Source: Brasenia schreberi
Lineage: Eukaryota > Streptophyta > Magnoliopsida > Nymphaeales > Cabombaceae
Direction: 5' to 3'
Assembly (NCBI GenBank): GCA_036023115.1
Contig: JAYKKT010000041.1
Location: 2,508,501 to 2,572,500, forward strand
DNA: 64,000 nt
Positions 1 to 10,559 of this stretch are shown in pieces; the stretch's first letter is position 1, and every line of letters begins with the position of its first letter. The position numbers and the translations under genes are program-made. The notes beneath the pieces were generated by a model. It ran no database searches. It saw only the letters and a list, made by a program, of their open reading frames with translations, and had not been told where the DNA came from.

Positions 1-862
1 GGATGCTAGAGTCTCCAAAGCAATCACTTGATCGAAGCAAGCTTGTTGTTGGCTGGAATGGATTTGTATGTGAAAAACAGTGATGTTCTCAGACCAACGT
101 AGGTAAGTTTACACATATTCATCGACATCATTCTACCAGTCATGACTTGGAGGCCAAGAGAAGAGAACCGTAACTTCTAAGACTTCTTTGAAATCAGGTG
201 TCTGCTAATGTAGGAGGACACTGAAAGCAGGATCTTGACCCTATGCTTATGTTATCAGTATGAATTTCACATTGCATCTGTTAAATCTTGTAAGACTTGG
301 TAGAGATACGTGGAGGATTGCATAATTCAGACAGATCCACTAATTGAAAAGTAAAGAGAAGTTCAAGAAGCCAAATAAAAAGGATGGAAGACGAGATGAG
401 GTTTGCAAGTAGTAATGTACTGCATTTCAATGTTGTAAAATGTATTGGACCCCATGTCACAAGGGGCCTAATACGTGATAATCGTACCACATGGGGCAGT
501 ACACTAATTTTCCACATTAAATAATTTGAACTTTGGAGTAAATAAAAATCCAAATTTGTAATAAAAAGGAAAATCAGAAACAAGGCAAATGTTGTTAGAA
601 AAATAGAATCAGCTTCCAAGCATTAAATATTGACATAAGAGTGATAAGACGTTGTTTACAAGGCACAAATTGTATATTAGAAATGAAACAATAGTAAAAA
701 ACAGTGAAATGCTTTCAAAGCAAGAAATCTCCAATATTTTCATTTTACCAATCATACCATAGTTCCACTCACCATTCATGTTCTCATGAATCACAAGAAT
801 AAGTCAGAAGTCATAAAGTTATAATTATGGCATCAACTCAGCCCACCTGTCGTGGATTGAAA
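1..862. other. 5' flank, no gene recognised
   Basis: AT-rich sequence with only short open frames on either strand, none with a recognisable motif or a convincing set of splice sites. I see no transposon ends here. It lies upstream of the Sec14-like gene and may hold distal promoter or a 5' untranslated exon, but nothing in the sequence proves that. Confidence 0.4.
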
Positions 863-871
863 TTATTGACA

Positions 872-1018
872 GCATATTCATTGTTGTCATTGCCATAATC
901 CTTGCCAGTAGCATCATTTACTTCTCTGGAGTGTCATCCAACGCTCACAATATCATCATCTCAACAATCGTATTCATTGTTATCATTACCATAATCTTCG
1001 CCAGTAGCATTATTTTCC
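872..1018. repeat. Imperfect direct repeat upstream of the Sec14-like gene
   Basis: A ~45-bp segment beginning TATTCATTGTTGTCATTGCC near 872 recurs near 968 with a few substitutions, giving a spacing of about 96 bp. Both copies contain the string GCCAGTAGCAT. The pair lies about 250-400 bp upstream of the predicted start codon, so it is in the promoter or the 5' untranslated region. No function can be assigned. Confidence 0.6.
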
Positions 1019-1262
1019 TTCTGTTAACCATACATATGAATGTTACACTTTATATCGTGATTGCTGCTTGTTAGGTAAGTTATATGATTCATGAAGTGGA
1101 GGGTTATTGTTTACCTCCTTGTTTGTTGGCTATATTATTGAACGATTATATCAAGAAGGTGCATTTCTGTTTACAGGTTGATAGATTGAAGCGCTTCAGA
1201 TTTCACACTGCATCTGTAACCTCCCATTTCTTCTCCAAATAGTTGCTCCTGAAATCAGAAGC

Positions 1263-4200
1263 ATGAGTCCGAAAAAGGTAAATGGTTATGTAAAAGAGCC
1301 ATCATCTGAAGAGCAACAAAGAAAGGTATATATCGTTTTTTTACACCTGTTGTACTGAATATGTCATTAGAACCCTTTGCTGTTTGAAACTCTAACGCAC
1401 TGTTAGTTTAGAGGCTATGTTCATCTCAACAAAGTATTTTTCAATACCAATGATACTACACTTTATTTTGTTACCAGATCAGCGAGGTTCAGAAGTTATT
1501 GGGGACACTTTCTGGTAAATTATCCTTGCACGGTACTGATGCTTCAGTATCAAGATATTTGAGAGCAAGGAACTGGAATGTGAAGAAAGCATTAAAAATG
1601 CTGAAGGAAACCTTAAAATGGAGAGATAAATGCAAGCCAGAAGAGATTTGCTGGGTATGCCATTCTGCTCACTGTATTTGACAATCGAAGAGTTCCTGGT
1701 TTATAGTTTTGATTTGGCATTGGTTCGCATAAATTGGGAGTTGATGCTACATTCATTTGTATGTATCTAGGAGAGATTGTCATAGGGAAACATTAACATA
1801 CTAATGTACTATTTGGTATTGCTATTTGAACACTCAGGCTAAGTATGTGGATACAGTTCTCATTACAGGATCCTAGATGGTCTATCCAGAAAGAACAATA
1901 TAAGTGCAAAATTAAACACCAGATTATACAACATGCTATGTACTAGACAATGAATATAGTTATAGCAGTATTTTGATAATGAGACTCTTGGTCTCACGTG
2001 CAAGTTTTTTACCATGTTTGAGTAGTGGAAGGAAACAACAACAACTGAGCCTTTTCCCATATTAGATGGGGTCGGCTACATGTATTCTAAGTTCTCACAG
2101 AGAACATAATTTGTAGAATCCATAGTAAATAAGTCCGACAAAGTTTTATGCTGGCCGTCGAAAGCCTAACGCAACCCTCCTCCTTTATCCAGGCCTGGGA
2201 CCAGCCATGCAAGAGTGATCCCTTACATGTCCGACAAATTCCGCATTTTACAACCACTTCATGAAAACAAAACCTCCAAGTATAAGGTCTTCATGCATTG
2301 CCACTCATCTACATTTGTACTGCATCAATTTTTGAAAACACAATGAAAATTTGGAAACAAAGAAAAACAGATGTGAATCATGTTCAATTGCATTTTTGTC
2401 TGCATGCATTTACTTCATGGAGATTGGTGGTAATATGGTGCATTTTTCTAGTTCACTTTTACCATATTGACCTTTCTCATCAAAAGTCCAATCTAGGGTC
2501 TACACTCTTAAAAGAATGGAACGACTTTAGCATACCATTTGTTCTTCACCTGCTATCATCCTCGGCAAATTTTTATTGCTGAAGTTTCAGTTTCCTTAAT
2601 TGCAGGAAGAGGTAGCTCAAGAAGCTCAAACTGGGAAAATCTACAGATCTACTTCCACTGATAAGAGTGGAAGAAGCATTCTTGTCGTTAGACCTAGTTG
2701 CGAGGTTTGCATCGGTCAATTTAGTTCTTGCTTTCTGTAAAAATGGCATGTCTATAACTCTAAGTCAAGACTGCGTGGCCTACACAATTTTGCCAAAAAT
2801 ATTACGATGCATGAAACAGGAATTCTTTGGATAGAGAGAGATCTTTTATAAGTATTTCTGATTGCTTTTGAAGCTTAAAACAAGGGAAAGAATAAAAGGG
2901 ATCGAGTTTCAAGCTTCAAAGTTTGGCAGTTGGCATCGATCAATTTAGTTCTTGCTTTCTGTAAAAATGGCATGTCTATAACTCTAATTCAAGACTCCTG
3001 ATCAGTGCTTTTTGAGCACTGAACTAAAACGTGCACCTTTTTAAAATAAGGGTGATTTTGCGGTATTTTGCATTAAAAGGTGGTGCACAAACATCTCTTA
3101 TAAGGTGAATTCATGTGTAAACTTTCTCTTCTGGAAAAACTGAACATGTACTTCTTTTGATGCAGAACTCAAGCTCAACAAAAGGACAGATCAAGTACCT
3201 GGTGTATTGTATGGAGAATACCATTATAAATATGCCTCCTGATCAGGAGAAGATGGTGTGGCTTATTGATTTTCATGGTTTTAACCCGTCCCAGGTATCA
3301 GTCAAAGTAATGAAGGAAACTACACGCATCTTACAAGAGCATTACCCAGAAAGGGTAGGCTTGGCCATCTTATACAACCCACCCAAGTTCTTTGAATCCT
3401 TTTGGATGGTATAGTTTCTTCCTTATTGATTGTTTGACTGAATTTGCACTAAAGAATGTAAAAGCTAGAAGTATAATGTCTTCTGTTTTTCACTATTGGA
3501 CCCTGAATGATATAAAAGAACCGTACCATGTGAGCGATCTTGGCTAATTCTTGAAAAGGGTGCACTACTTAGCCCCCATAGAGTGACCATAGTCAGGAGA
3601 CACCTCAGCTGTGTCATATGTGCAGTTGAGGTTCAGTTGCAAGAGGCATAAATATTCCTCTTGCTCAAGCCAAAGCCCATTATTGGTCATGGAGCTCAGG
3701 GCCCTAGCTTTGGAGATTTATGTTGAAGTATATGCTACATCGACACTCTAGAGCATGCAGCACTGAAGTGTTGGACACCCCAATATTCGACACCTTCACC
3801 CTCACTCTTGTATGCACATATGTGACAGTGTTGAGAAACTCAAAATTCCACGCATCACATAGGCAAGCTCTTAGTGTCATAAAAACAAGAAACCGCCACT
3901 GTGCTAGATGTTAAATTTCTTGATCTTTGGCTTGAGATATATCCTTAAAGTTTTAATTCTGCCATCTGCAGGTGCTGAAACCCTTCCTGGATCCTAAGAC
4001 CTACCACAAATCAAAGTTTGTTTATCCTGACGACCCAGAATCAAAGAAGATAATGGAAGATCATTTTGATATGAGCACACTTGAAAGTGCTTTTGGTGGT
4101 CACAGTGAGCTTGGTTTCAGCATCACTGAATATGGTGAGAGGATGAAGCAAGATGATAAAAAGAGACTGCTTTTCTGGAATGTGGGAGATCGTTTATCTG

Positions 4201-4310
4201 CTGCTTCCTCTGCAGAGACAATCCCAAGCTTGATTAAAGAGACCTCACTGTCGGATTCCCATGAATCTGGCGAGAGTTTGGAAAATTCTTCATTAACTGC
4301 AACTTTTTAG
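1263..4310 (+). CDS. Sec14-like (CRAL-TRIO) phosphatidylinositol-transfer family protein, 5 exons
   Basis: Exons 1263-1325, 1478-1654, 2606-2704, 3166-3408 and 3972-4310 join in phase 0 with GT/AG introns to encode 306 residues ending in TAG. Residues ~25-75 form the CRAL-TRIO N-terminal helical domain (RYLRARNWNVKKALKMLKET). Residues ~90-255 form the Sec14 lipid-binding fold, with the family strings KGQIKYLVYCMEN, MVWLIDFHGFN, LQEHYPERVGLAILYNPP and the helix before ESAFGG. The last ~45 residues are a Ser/Thr-rich tail. Proteins of this family bind and exchange phosphatidylinositol and other lipids at membranes. The length fits the short, single-domain plant class without a GOLD or nodulin domain. 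The start is the first in-frame ATG before the conserved part. An acceptor-like AG about 20 bp upstream suggests a 5' untranslated intron. No frameshift or stop was seen. Family assignment is firm; lipid specificity and the exact orthologue are unknown. Confidence 0.9.
2034..2229 (-). mobile_element. Minimal RTE-derived element (5' end fused to 3' end), copy 1
   Basis: Lies in intron 2 of the Sec14-like gene. Read on the minus strand, it starts with the same 5' leader as the RTE LINE copies at 46337 and 63343 (CATGTAAGGGATCACTCTTG, then the AAAGGAGGAGGGTTG and AGCATAAAACTT blocks). After a GGACTTATTTAC / ATTCTACAAATTATG junction it passes straight to the LINE 3' end (ATGTAGCCGACCCCATCTA... 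AAAGGCTCAGTTGTTGTTG). No endonuclease or reverse transcriptase part remains. The junction is the same as in the copy at 56843-57020. Target duplications are not obvious for this copy. Confidence 0.75.
2709..2997. repeat. Direct duplication around the exon 3 splice donor of the Sec14-like gene
   Basis: About 65 bp starting just after the exon 3 donor (GCATCGGTCAATTTAGTTCT...) recurs about 223 bp downstream, near 2932-2997, with only a few differences. The two copies share TTGCTTTCTGTAAAAATGGC. The second copy lies inside intron 3 and is preceded by GTTG rather than by an exon end, so it should not create a second coding exon. Confidence 0.75.
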
Positions 4311-4867
4311 AAATTAATCACTGGAAAACAGTCTCCTGTCCAAAATTCCGATCTACGTTGTATGTTTTCTATTCTAAAAGTTCCAACGTGGAGATAGTTC
4401 TATGTCACCATATATATCTGCATTTCATTCGTTCTGCAATTTGATTTTGTTCAGTTGCTTGTTGAGAAAATGAACTATATTACTTTCCTTGGTAGTAATA
4501 AAATAGTTATTGGTTTGGCAGAAGGATCAAGTCTGCTTTTTTGTCTGTCAATTTGAGAAGAATATGATTCACCAAGCGGTAGCTGGTTTTGAAGGCATTC
4601 CACCACTTTTGGTTCCTTCCACTGTCGGCCGGGTCATTGTCTGGCATCTGAATTCATGTTATGCATATAATCTCAACTTGGTTCTGGAGAACATGGTCTC
4701 ACATATCACTTGATCCTTGCATGGCCATGCACTAGGACCTTTTGTAAATTTAATTACGTATCAAATTATATTGAACTTGAATGTTCTGTAGCAAAATCGA
4801 TAGAACGCAAACCTTGCAGTGGCAGATATTTTGAATCATTATGTTGTGTCATTAATTAAGACTACTG
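4311..4867. other. 3' flank of the Sec14-like gene
   Basis: AT-rich sequence following the stop codon, presumably 3' untranslated region and flank. A 67-codon open frame at 4510-4713 has no recognisable motif and is most likely untranslated. No clear repeat is present. Confidence 0.4.
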
Positions 4868-4985
4868 CAAGCGTTGAAGTGGTAGCTCACCTGGCCAGGA
4901 GACTCCTCACAAGTTGAAGGTCATGAGTTCGACACCCAGGGTGTGTAATATCTTCAGCCTCCCCATTGTAACCAAAATATCAAAT
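4868..4985 (+). mobile_element. tRNA-derived SINE
   Basis: Carries a pol III internal promoter pair: an A-box-like GTAGCTCACCTGG at 4882-4894 and a B-box GAGTTCGACACCC at 4925-4937. These are followed by the tail sequence CTTCAGCCTCCCCATTGTA, which is shared with the minus-strand copies at 8385 and 8745. The spacing fits a tRNA-related head. It is a repeat and not a functional tRNA, because no acceptor stem can be paired. Confidence 0.7.
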
Positions 4986-4989
4986 ACTA

Positions 4990-5892
4990 CTTCCAAGTTA
5001 CACTGTGTCAATCCTATCAGAACTTCAAAGGGAAGTGATTCCTTGAGAGTAACACCTAAATGAATGTCTTATAAAGTCCTTGTGAAACTTAGCCTGTCAG
5101 CAGAAAGGCTTTCTTAAGGTTAAGGCCTTGCTCGTCATGACTTGCAAAATTTATTTCAGTATGCATGCAGTGAGGGGCTTATTTTCAAGCCATTGTATGA
5201 TTCGTATAAAAGAGAAGCCAAAAATTTGATTCAAGTATTCACCTATGACTTGCAGACAGGCTAAGAAGGTGGGATATCAATGTCGACATGGCTACGACAC
5301 GGATACCTTATCGAAACTGAATCTTTTCCAGACGCAATATGGGTGTGATACTCTCTCTCTCTCTGGTTTCACATTATTGTAGCTGCTAAGAAGGTGCTGC
5401 AGTCCTATTTTGGTTTTGCAAGGGTTCAAAAGCGGTCATAAAAAGATTATTTTCCTAGTTTAACAATGCCTTTTACTTACAACTTTCAGTTGTTCTTGTA
5501 TGTAATTCAACCGTTCTATACCCTGAAACAGTTTTCTTGATTAGTTTATGTTCTAACCAAAAAAAGAAAGGGAAGAATCTTCACGCAGGAATGATTCAAA
5601 ACCAGATGACTTCTTAGGAAAAGCCACCAAAACCAAGTTGGATCCAAACCCTATTTTAGGCAGATATTGGGCTTTTTCTCAACGTCAGGAGTTGGTAGAT
5701 AGGTTATTCCCGATAGTCCTATACAAATAACTAGAAACGAACTATGGCTAGTAAATGAACCGTGTTGCTCATGGTTTGTTTTGGTTAAGCTCGTGATGAG
5801 CTTGTTCATTTTGGTTTGTGATGTAGACAGATCAAACATGAGCTCGTTCATTAAGCTTTATACCTACTGAACATGAACACTTGTGTTTGTGT
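4990..5892. other. Intergenic, no feature recognised
   Basis: AT-rich sequence with a short CT tract near 5350. No open frame here has a recognisable motif or good splice context. Confidence 0.4.
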
Positions 5893-6475
5893 ATAGGGGT
5901 GAGCATAATTCAGTTATAACTGAATTATCAAACTGAATCAAAATTTCTATTTTGGTTTGGTTTTATTGGAAATCGGTTGGGTTTCCATCTACAATTTCAT
6001 AAAAGTTTGGTTTATCGGTTCAGTTCCTAAGATTTAAAAACCAAATAAACCAAATAATGTTCAATCTTCATTTGTACATAATCCTCCTCAAACATCTCTA
6101 CAGTTCGATCGTCGTGGCCAATGAGATTTGAATCTTAAAAATAGGGTGTATTGTACTTTCCGTATTCACATTTAATGTGCAACGGTGCACTCTACTTTTT
6201 CATTTCAAATCTTCATTGTTGATCGTCGTGATCAAACGGTGAAGATATCTATATCTGAAGAGGTTTAATCATCTATTGAATTGAGCATATATTACCACTA
6301 ACACACATATATATACATACAAATATAACCCTTAGAAGCAAACCGAATAACCGAACCGAACTGACCTAAATAATTCAGTTTAGTTCAGTTTGGTTTGGTT
6401 TGGGTTTTCAAGTTTAAAGAAAGTTTGATTATCAATTAATTCGGTTTAATTATTGAACCGATCATACTCATGCGT
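5893..6475. mobile_element. Candidate hAT-like MITE rich in CGGTTTGGTT motifs
   Basis: Begins with TAGGGGTGAGCATAATTCAG and ends with a degenerate inverted counterpart (ATTGAACCGATCATACTCAT). Both ends are filled with AACTGAAT / CGGTTTGG repeats in opposite orientation. This layout is typical of plant non-autonomous DNA elements that start GGGGTGAGCA. I did not find a convincing 8-bp target duplication, so the right boundary is approximate. Confidence 0.45.
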
Positions 6476-7707
6476 ACCACTATCTGTGTTGTGTACGCTC
6501 GGTCTGTGAACCATATGTAGCACATGTACATATATGCTGGAAAACAGTGTTATCCAAATTAATTGGGTGGGCATAGTGCAACCAAAAGATAAAATCCTAC
6601 GAGATAATTATATAGATAAAGATTTTCTTAATTCCTGTCTACAAAACTAAGTTTTTTAAATGAAAATCACATATTAAGACTTGTTTTAGATTAACTTCAA
6701 TATCAAGCTGAGCATCTAATGTCCTGCTTGTTTTACTCGGCGAGGTGGAGTGAGTTAACCGCATAAATAGGAAAAAGGAAAGAGGGAGAACAAAAAAAAA
6801 AGGAGGGTAGAAATACCTTGATTGCTGAAAAACAAGACCGACCATCGGAACCACTACACAGGTGACCGGAGTTTGTTGGGAAGAAAAAAGAGGGGAATTA
6901 AACGGACAGTCAGAAGCCACCGGCATAGGTGGCCTGATACCGATGAAAAAAACAGAGGAACCAGCAAGGGATCCGACAAACGAAACGGAAAGGCGGCCTA
7001 ATCGCCCCTCTCCCTTTCCCTCCTTCCTCTCTCTTTCTAATCTCTCTCTCCCTTTCCCTGATCTCTCTCTCTCCGCCCACTGTTTTCATCAAAACCGCTC
7101 ATGCCGCGATTTTGAAGAAATTGCCTCGTACAACACACTGAAAAGTTTGTTCTGTCATCAGCTATTCAAAATAATAACGAATTATCATAGGGCAAAATTA
7201 TAAAAAAAGTCAAGATATTTTAAAGTTAAAAGACAATTTTACACTTAAACGGATAAAAGGAACATTATGTCCTCTTGCAATTTGTAAAAATTAACAAATA
7301 CCAGCCTGTTTAATTATGCAGTTATCCTTTAACATGCGGATATTCACAGGTATGTCACTGAGAAAGCAAACTGTTGCAAATAAGTCTAGTTTGCACAAAC
7401 ACCTGTTGACCTTTCTTGTTGTCTCCACATTGATTATAGCAAACCGTTTTATAGCATCACTCGCAATTGAAACAAGAAAAAGAGAAGAAACAACGTGTTG
7501 TTTGCCCATGCTAGTTATTGAATCCTTAATTATTATTGTATTAATCAACACACATTTTTGCATGACATTGTAAAGGCCATGCCTCTTCTGTGTTGAGCAA
7601 AACCGTGCATGGGTTTGCAATTTTTCTTATTTATATATAATCAACCATGCTTGGGTTAACTGTTAGCATGCTACATGATTGGGTTTTATGGAATAAAGAA
7701 TCCATAT
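6476..7707. other. Intergenic with CT-rich tract
   Basis: The main signal is a pyrimidine-rich stretch at about 7005-7078 (repeated TCTCTCTCTCC blocks), of a type often seen in plant core promoters and 5' leaders. Open frames on both strands across it are low-complexity shadows. I could not link it to a coding exon. The remainder is plain AT-rich sequence. Confidence 0.35.
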
Positions 7708-7756
7708 AACCAACCCATCTAGTATGAGAAAAAGGCTTAGTTATTGTTGTTTGTAC
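7708..7756 (+). mobile_element. RTE LINE 3' tail fragment
   Basis: Contains only the terminal motif of the local RTE family (CCATCTAGTATGAGAAAAAGGC followed by TTAGTTATTGTTGTTTG). No upstream LINE sequence is present and no target duplication is clear. Confidence 0.6.
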
Positions 7757-7912
7757 GTAGCCAAACTAAGAGGTTAAGGTAGACCCAGTTATCATGTCCT
7801 CGTATAAAGAACGAATGACCTTCAACTATTACGTACTTTTAGTCAAGCGTAGATCTGAAATTTTTTGTGGGGTGAAGCAAACTGCCTATTCAACCATTTG
7901 AAGTGTATAAGA

Positions 7913-8068
7913 GTGATGGGTTCAATCATCTCCAGTAACTTTTTGAATGGTTTTCTGAATTTCAGGTGGGGCAGCCGCCTCACCTGGTCTCAATGCAAAT
8001 CTGTCACTGGTCAAGCCTCCAACTGGGTTGAACCATTCGCTCTTGTACATCATCTCAGCCTCAATAAG
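7913..8068 (-). pseudogene. Orphan C-terminal coding fragment of an unidentified gene
   Basis: Read on the minus strand, an open frame runs through GLPLIEAEMMYKSEWFNPVG, then GLTSDRFALRPGEAAAPPEI and QKTIQKVTGDD, to a TGA stop. The composition looks like real protein (no low complexity, sensible hydrophobic pattern and a charged C-terminus). The frame is closed by a stop just upstream and I see no matching exon nearby. I do not recognise the family. It may be a retained 3' end of a decayed gene or a captured gene fragment. Confidence 0.4.
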
Positions 8069-8374
8069 TGGCAAACCAACTTTTCTTCATACACTGTTTT
8101 TGAAACTTCTGATATCAAACAAATTGATCCTCAAACAAGAAGGTTCTTTCAAGAGGCATGGGCTCTTTAATTCTTAAATATTCATCAGTTTGTAAAACAT
8201 AAAAGAACTTTTCGTATTATTAGAAGATGCACAGAGCATGGTATCAAGAGGATTACATTGTAAGGCCGAAGAGACGAGTAGTTCCATCTCCAAATTCATT
8301 AGTATTTACCTTCAATTTGGAAAAAAAGGACCATTTAGTTAACATGAAGAAGTGAAAGCAAGTAATGGTCTCTC

Positions 8375-8490
8375 TCTCTTGGGTACAATGGGGAGGCTGA
8401 AGCCAGATGCACGCCCCATGAATCGAACTCATCACCTTCAACTTGTAAGTCGACCCCCTAGACGGGCACGCTATTGCTCGTTGTGCAACT
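8375..8490 (-). mobile_element. tRNA-derived SINE
   Basis: On the minus strand it contains the B-box-like GATGAGTTCGATTCATGG, an upstream degenerate A-box, and the family tail TGGCTTCAGCCTCCCCATTG followed by a (GA)n run. It is the same family as the copy at 4868. Confidence 0.65.
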
Positions 8491-8738
8491 AATGGTCTCT
8501 TTTATTGATGAACTAACGGAAACACTGTAAAGTAAAGAACAGGTTAAAGAATGATAGTATACGCACTCATGTCCTTAATGACACTCCTATATAATGTGGA
8601 TCATATTCTTTCTAGCTAACCGATCTTTTCAGTACATTATATTTCTAAAATACTAGCACTAATTAATTTTCTTGGTTATTTTCTTCTTTGAAATAAGCAG
8701 TTCATGTTTTTTGCCATGTAAATTTAAAAGGGAATTAC

Positions 8739-8850
8739 CTTTTCTTGGTACAATGGGGAGACTGATGACAGATGCACACCCCAAGTATTGAATTCATGAC
8801 CTTCAACTTGTGAGTCGACACCCCCAGCCAGATGGGCTATTGCTCTTAAT
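8739..8850 (-). mobile_element. tRNA-derived SINE, more degenerate
   Basis: Same architecture as the copy at 8375: on the minus strand CAAGTTGAAGGTCATGAATTC (B-box region, with GAATTC replacing GAGTTC), then GTGTGCATCTG and the CTCCCCATTGTACC tail. The B-box is mutated, so pol III activity is unlikely. Confidence 0.55.
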
Positions 8851-9077
8851 TTATGCTAAATCTAATTATCTTAGTGATGAGGAACCTAGTTAGTTTTCCT
8901 CCCAAAGGGCTCTGACTATCTCATAGCGAATTTGTACATAACAACTTATTCAGATCATATGTGTCTTTGATATAACTTTTAAAAGGCATACAGCTAAAAT
9001 ACCTAAATGATCTTCAAATGACAGATACACAGAATCAAAGAAACCATGAGGTAAATAATACAGGGAAGGGAACCTAC

Positions 9078-10464
9078 CATCCATCCAGCTTGTATTTTTT
9101 TCTCTTCACCCGGCTTGCCACCGCTAAGTAGGATTCTCCCTGAAATCATCTCATGTTGGTCGCCAAGTAATGGACCCCATACTGTAAGTAATCCGCTAGC
9201 ACCAACTAGTCCATTCGCTGCAAGGGTTGCTTGTGCAAACTGATCAATGTGAAGTTACAAAAGAAACCATTATTGATATTGCAAATTACTTGGTGGGAGA
9301 AAAGACCCTTTCGTTTAAACATACTATAGCTAATGTTAGAAAATGGAAGACGAACTAGCGGTATCAACTATGGTGAAGGACGAACTGTTCATCGACAACT
9401 AGCACACAATGCCTAGAAACTAGCTACTACCTTCTTTTTGCGGATTGGCAAGATGGAGTTCACCACACTGACCTCAGACTATCTCGGACAGCTATCGAAC
9501 TGTTGACCTCTCATAAGAGCCCAACACATCCAATACTGCCACTACTAGTTGACTACTGCTTTTCAGGACACCATATTCCGACTGTTTGTGCTAGTGACAA
9601 GCTATTCAAATTGTTGGGACTATTATTCCGACTGTTGCAAACAGTCAGATTAACAGCCAACTTCCGACTGTTTCTACGGCTGAAATATGTTCCCTATTCC
9701 GACTGTTGGTGTATTCTGACTGTTGATTTGACCATCATATTTCCACTGTTTTTCTATTTCAACAGTTGGAATTTAGTGAATGACAGTCAGAATTATATAT
9801 TCCAGCTTCTTTTAAGTCGAAATGAGTTGAGTGACAATAGTCAGTCAGAGGCTTCTTTTTAACAGTCGGAATGAGTTAAGCTGAATGACAATAGTCGGTC
9901 AGAATTGGGTCCAGAGGAGTGCTAGACCATGCTAACTGTTGAAAAAAGTTGCCACAGCTTTCGTTGTACAGCAATAAATTGGATAAAACCCAGACATGAC
10001 TGAATACAATTGGAAATCTGAGTCTGGGTCAGGTTCTATGAGGTAGGTTGGGTGTGGGTCGTCTGGAAGCAACCCAACAAGACCTAAACCTATATCTGTG
10101 TGTCTGTGGTCGGGCATGTGTGTGTACTATGGGGCCGCATCCTGGTTGACAAAAACCAAATCAAGCTGCATCCGGGTTTTGAACTCAGACATTCATGGTT
10201 TTACCGATCTCAGTGCAAGATGATATTATAATAATGATTCCGGTTGGCCGGAAACTATTTCATACCTCATGTGTTTTGTGATCATCCTTGAATTTGAAGA
10301 GAGACTTGGTGGAGTTTTGGTTGAATCCTGCTTCAGCTGCGCTATTCTTGAGAGCAACCTGCTTTTTCGTCCTCAAGAAAGGAACAGTTCCTTGTGGGCA
10401 GCTTCCTCGTGCCAACCCAAATCCACGGGGTCGTTCACCGGCATCAAGTTTCCGTGCTCCTGAC
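9078..10464 (-). pseudogene. Neprosin-domain (DUF239) gene fragment, two exons
   Basis: Exon 10266-10464 (minus strand) encodes a Cys-Pro-x-Gly-Thr-[VI]-Pro-x-x-Arg-Thr motif (GSCPQGTVPFLRTKK), the hallmark at the end of the neprosin activation region. It ends ...KTHE at a GT donor. Exon 9078-9239 continues in phase with FAQATLAANGLVGASGLLTV, WGP and an IQAGW motif before a GTAGGT donor. This matches the first part of the neprosin catalytic domain (HEYA..., glycine-rich, ...EAGW). Neprosins are secreted plant prolyl peptidases or relatives of unknown function. The signal peptide, the N-terminal exon and the domain remainder (the Cys-rich C-terminal part) were not found within several kb. It is therefore probably a partial pseudogene, although both exons are open and both splice sites intact. 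The 5' limit of the first exon is a guess. Confidence 0.6.
9570..9905. repeat. Cluster of TTCCGACTGTT motifs in both orientations
   Basis: TTCCGACTGTT or one-mismatch versions start near 9576, 9626, 9662, 9697 and 9713. Reverse forms (AACAGTCGGAA, GACAGTCAGAAT, ATAGTCGGTCAGAA) follow near 9650, 9783, 9862 and 9890. The forward copies lie on the left and the reverse copies mainly on the right, so the segment could fold on itself. It lies in the intron of the neprosin fragment and looks like a decayed DNA element or a local motif expansion. Confidence 0.55.
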
Positions 10465-10559
10465 CTGGGAGATGTAGGCGCCGCCTGTGGCATCAAACAA
10501 GCGACTCTTACATTGCTCTATCTGATTTCTCAAAATATGCATCGAAGTGTATAATACAG

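Noticed and set aside
6862..7203. Overlapping frames on both strands
   Set aside because: They cross a CT-rich tract and are low-complexity.
10269..10554. Plus-strand open frames
   Set aside because: Antisense to the neprosin exon, whose minus-strand reading has a family motif and a correct splice phase.
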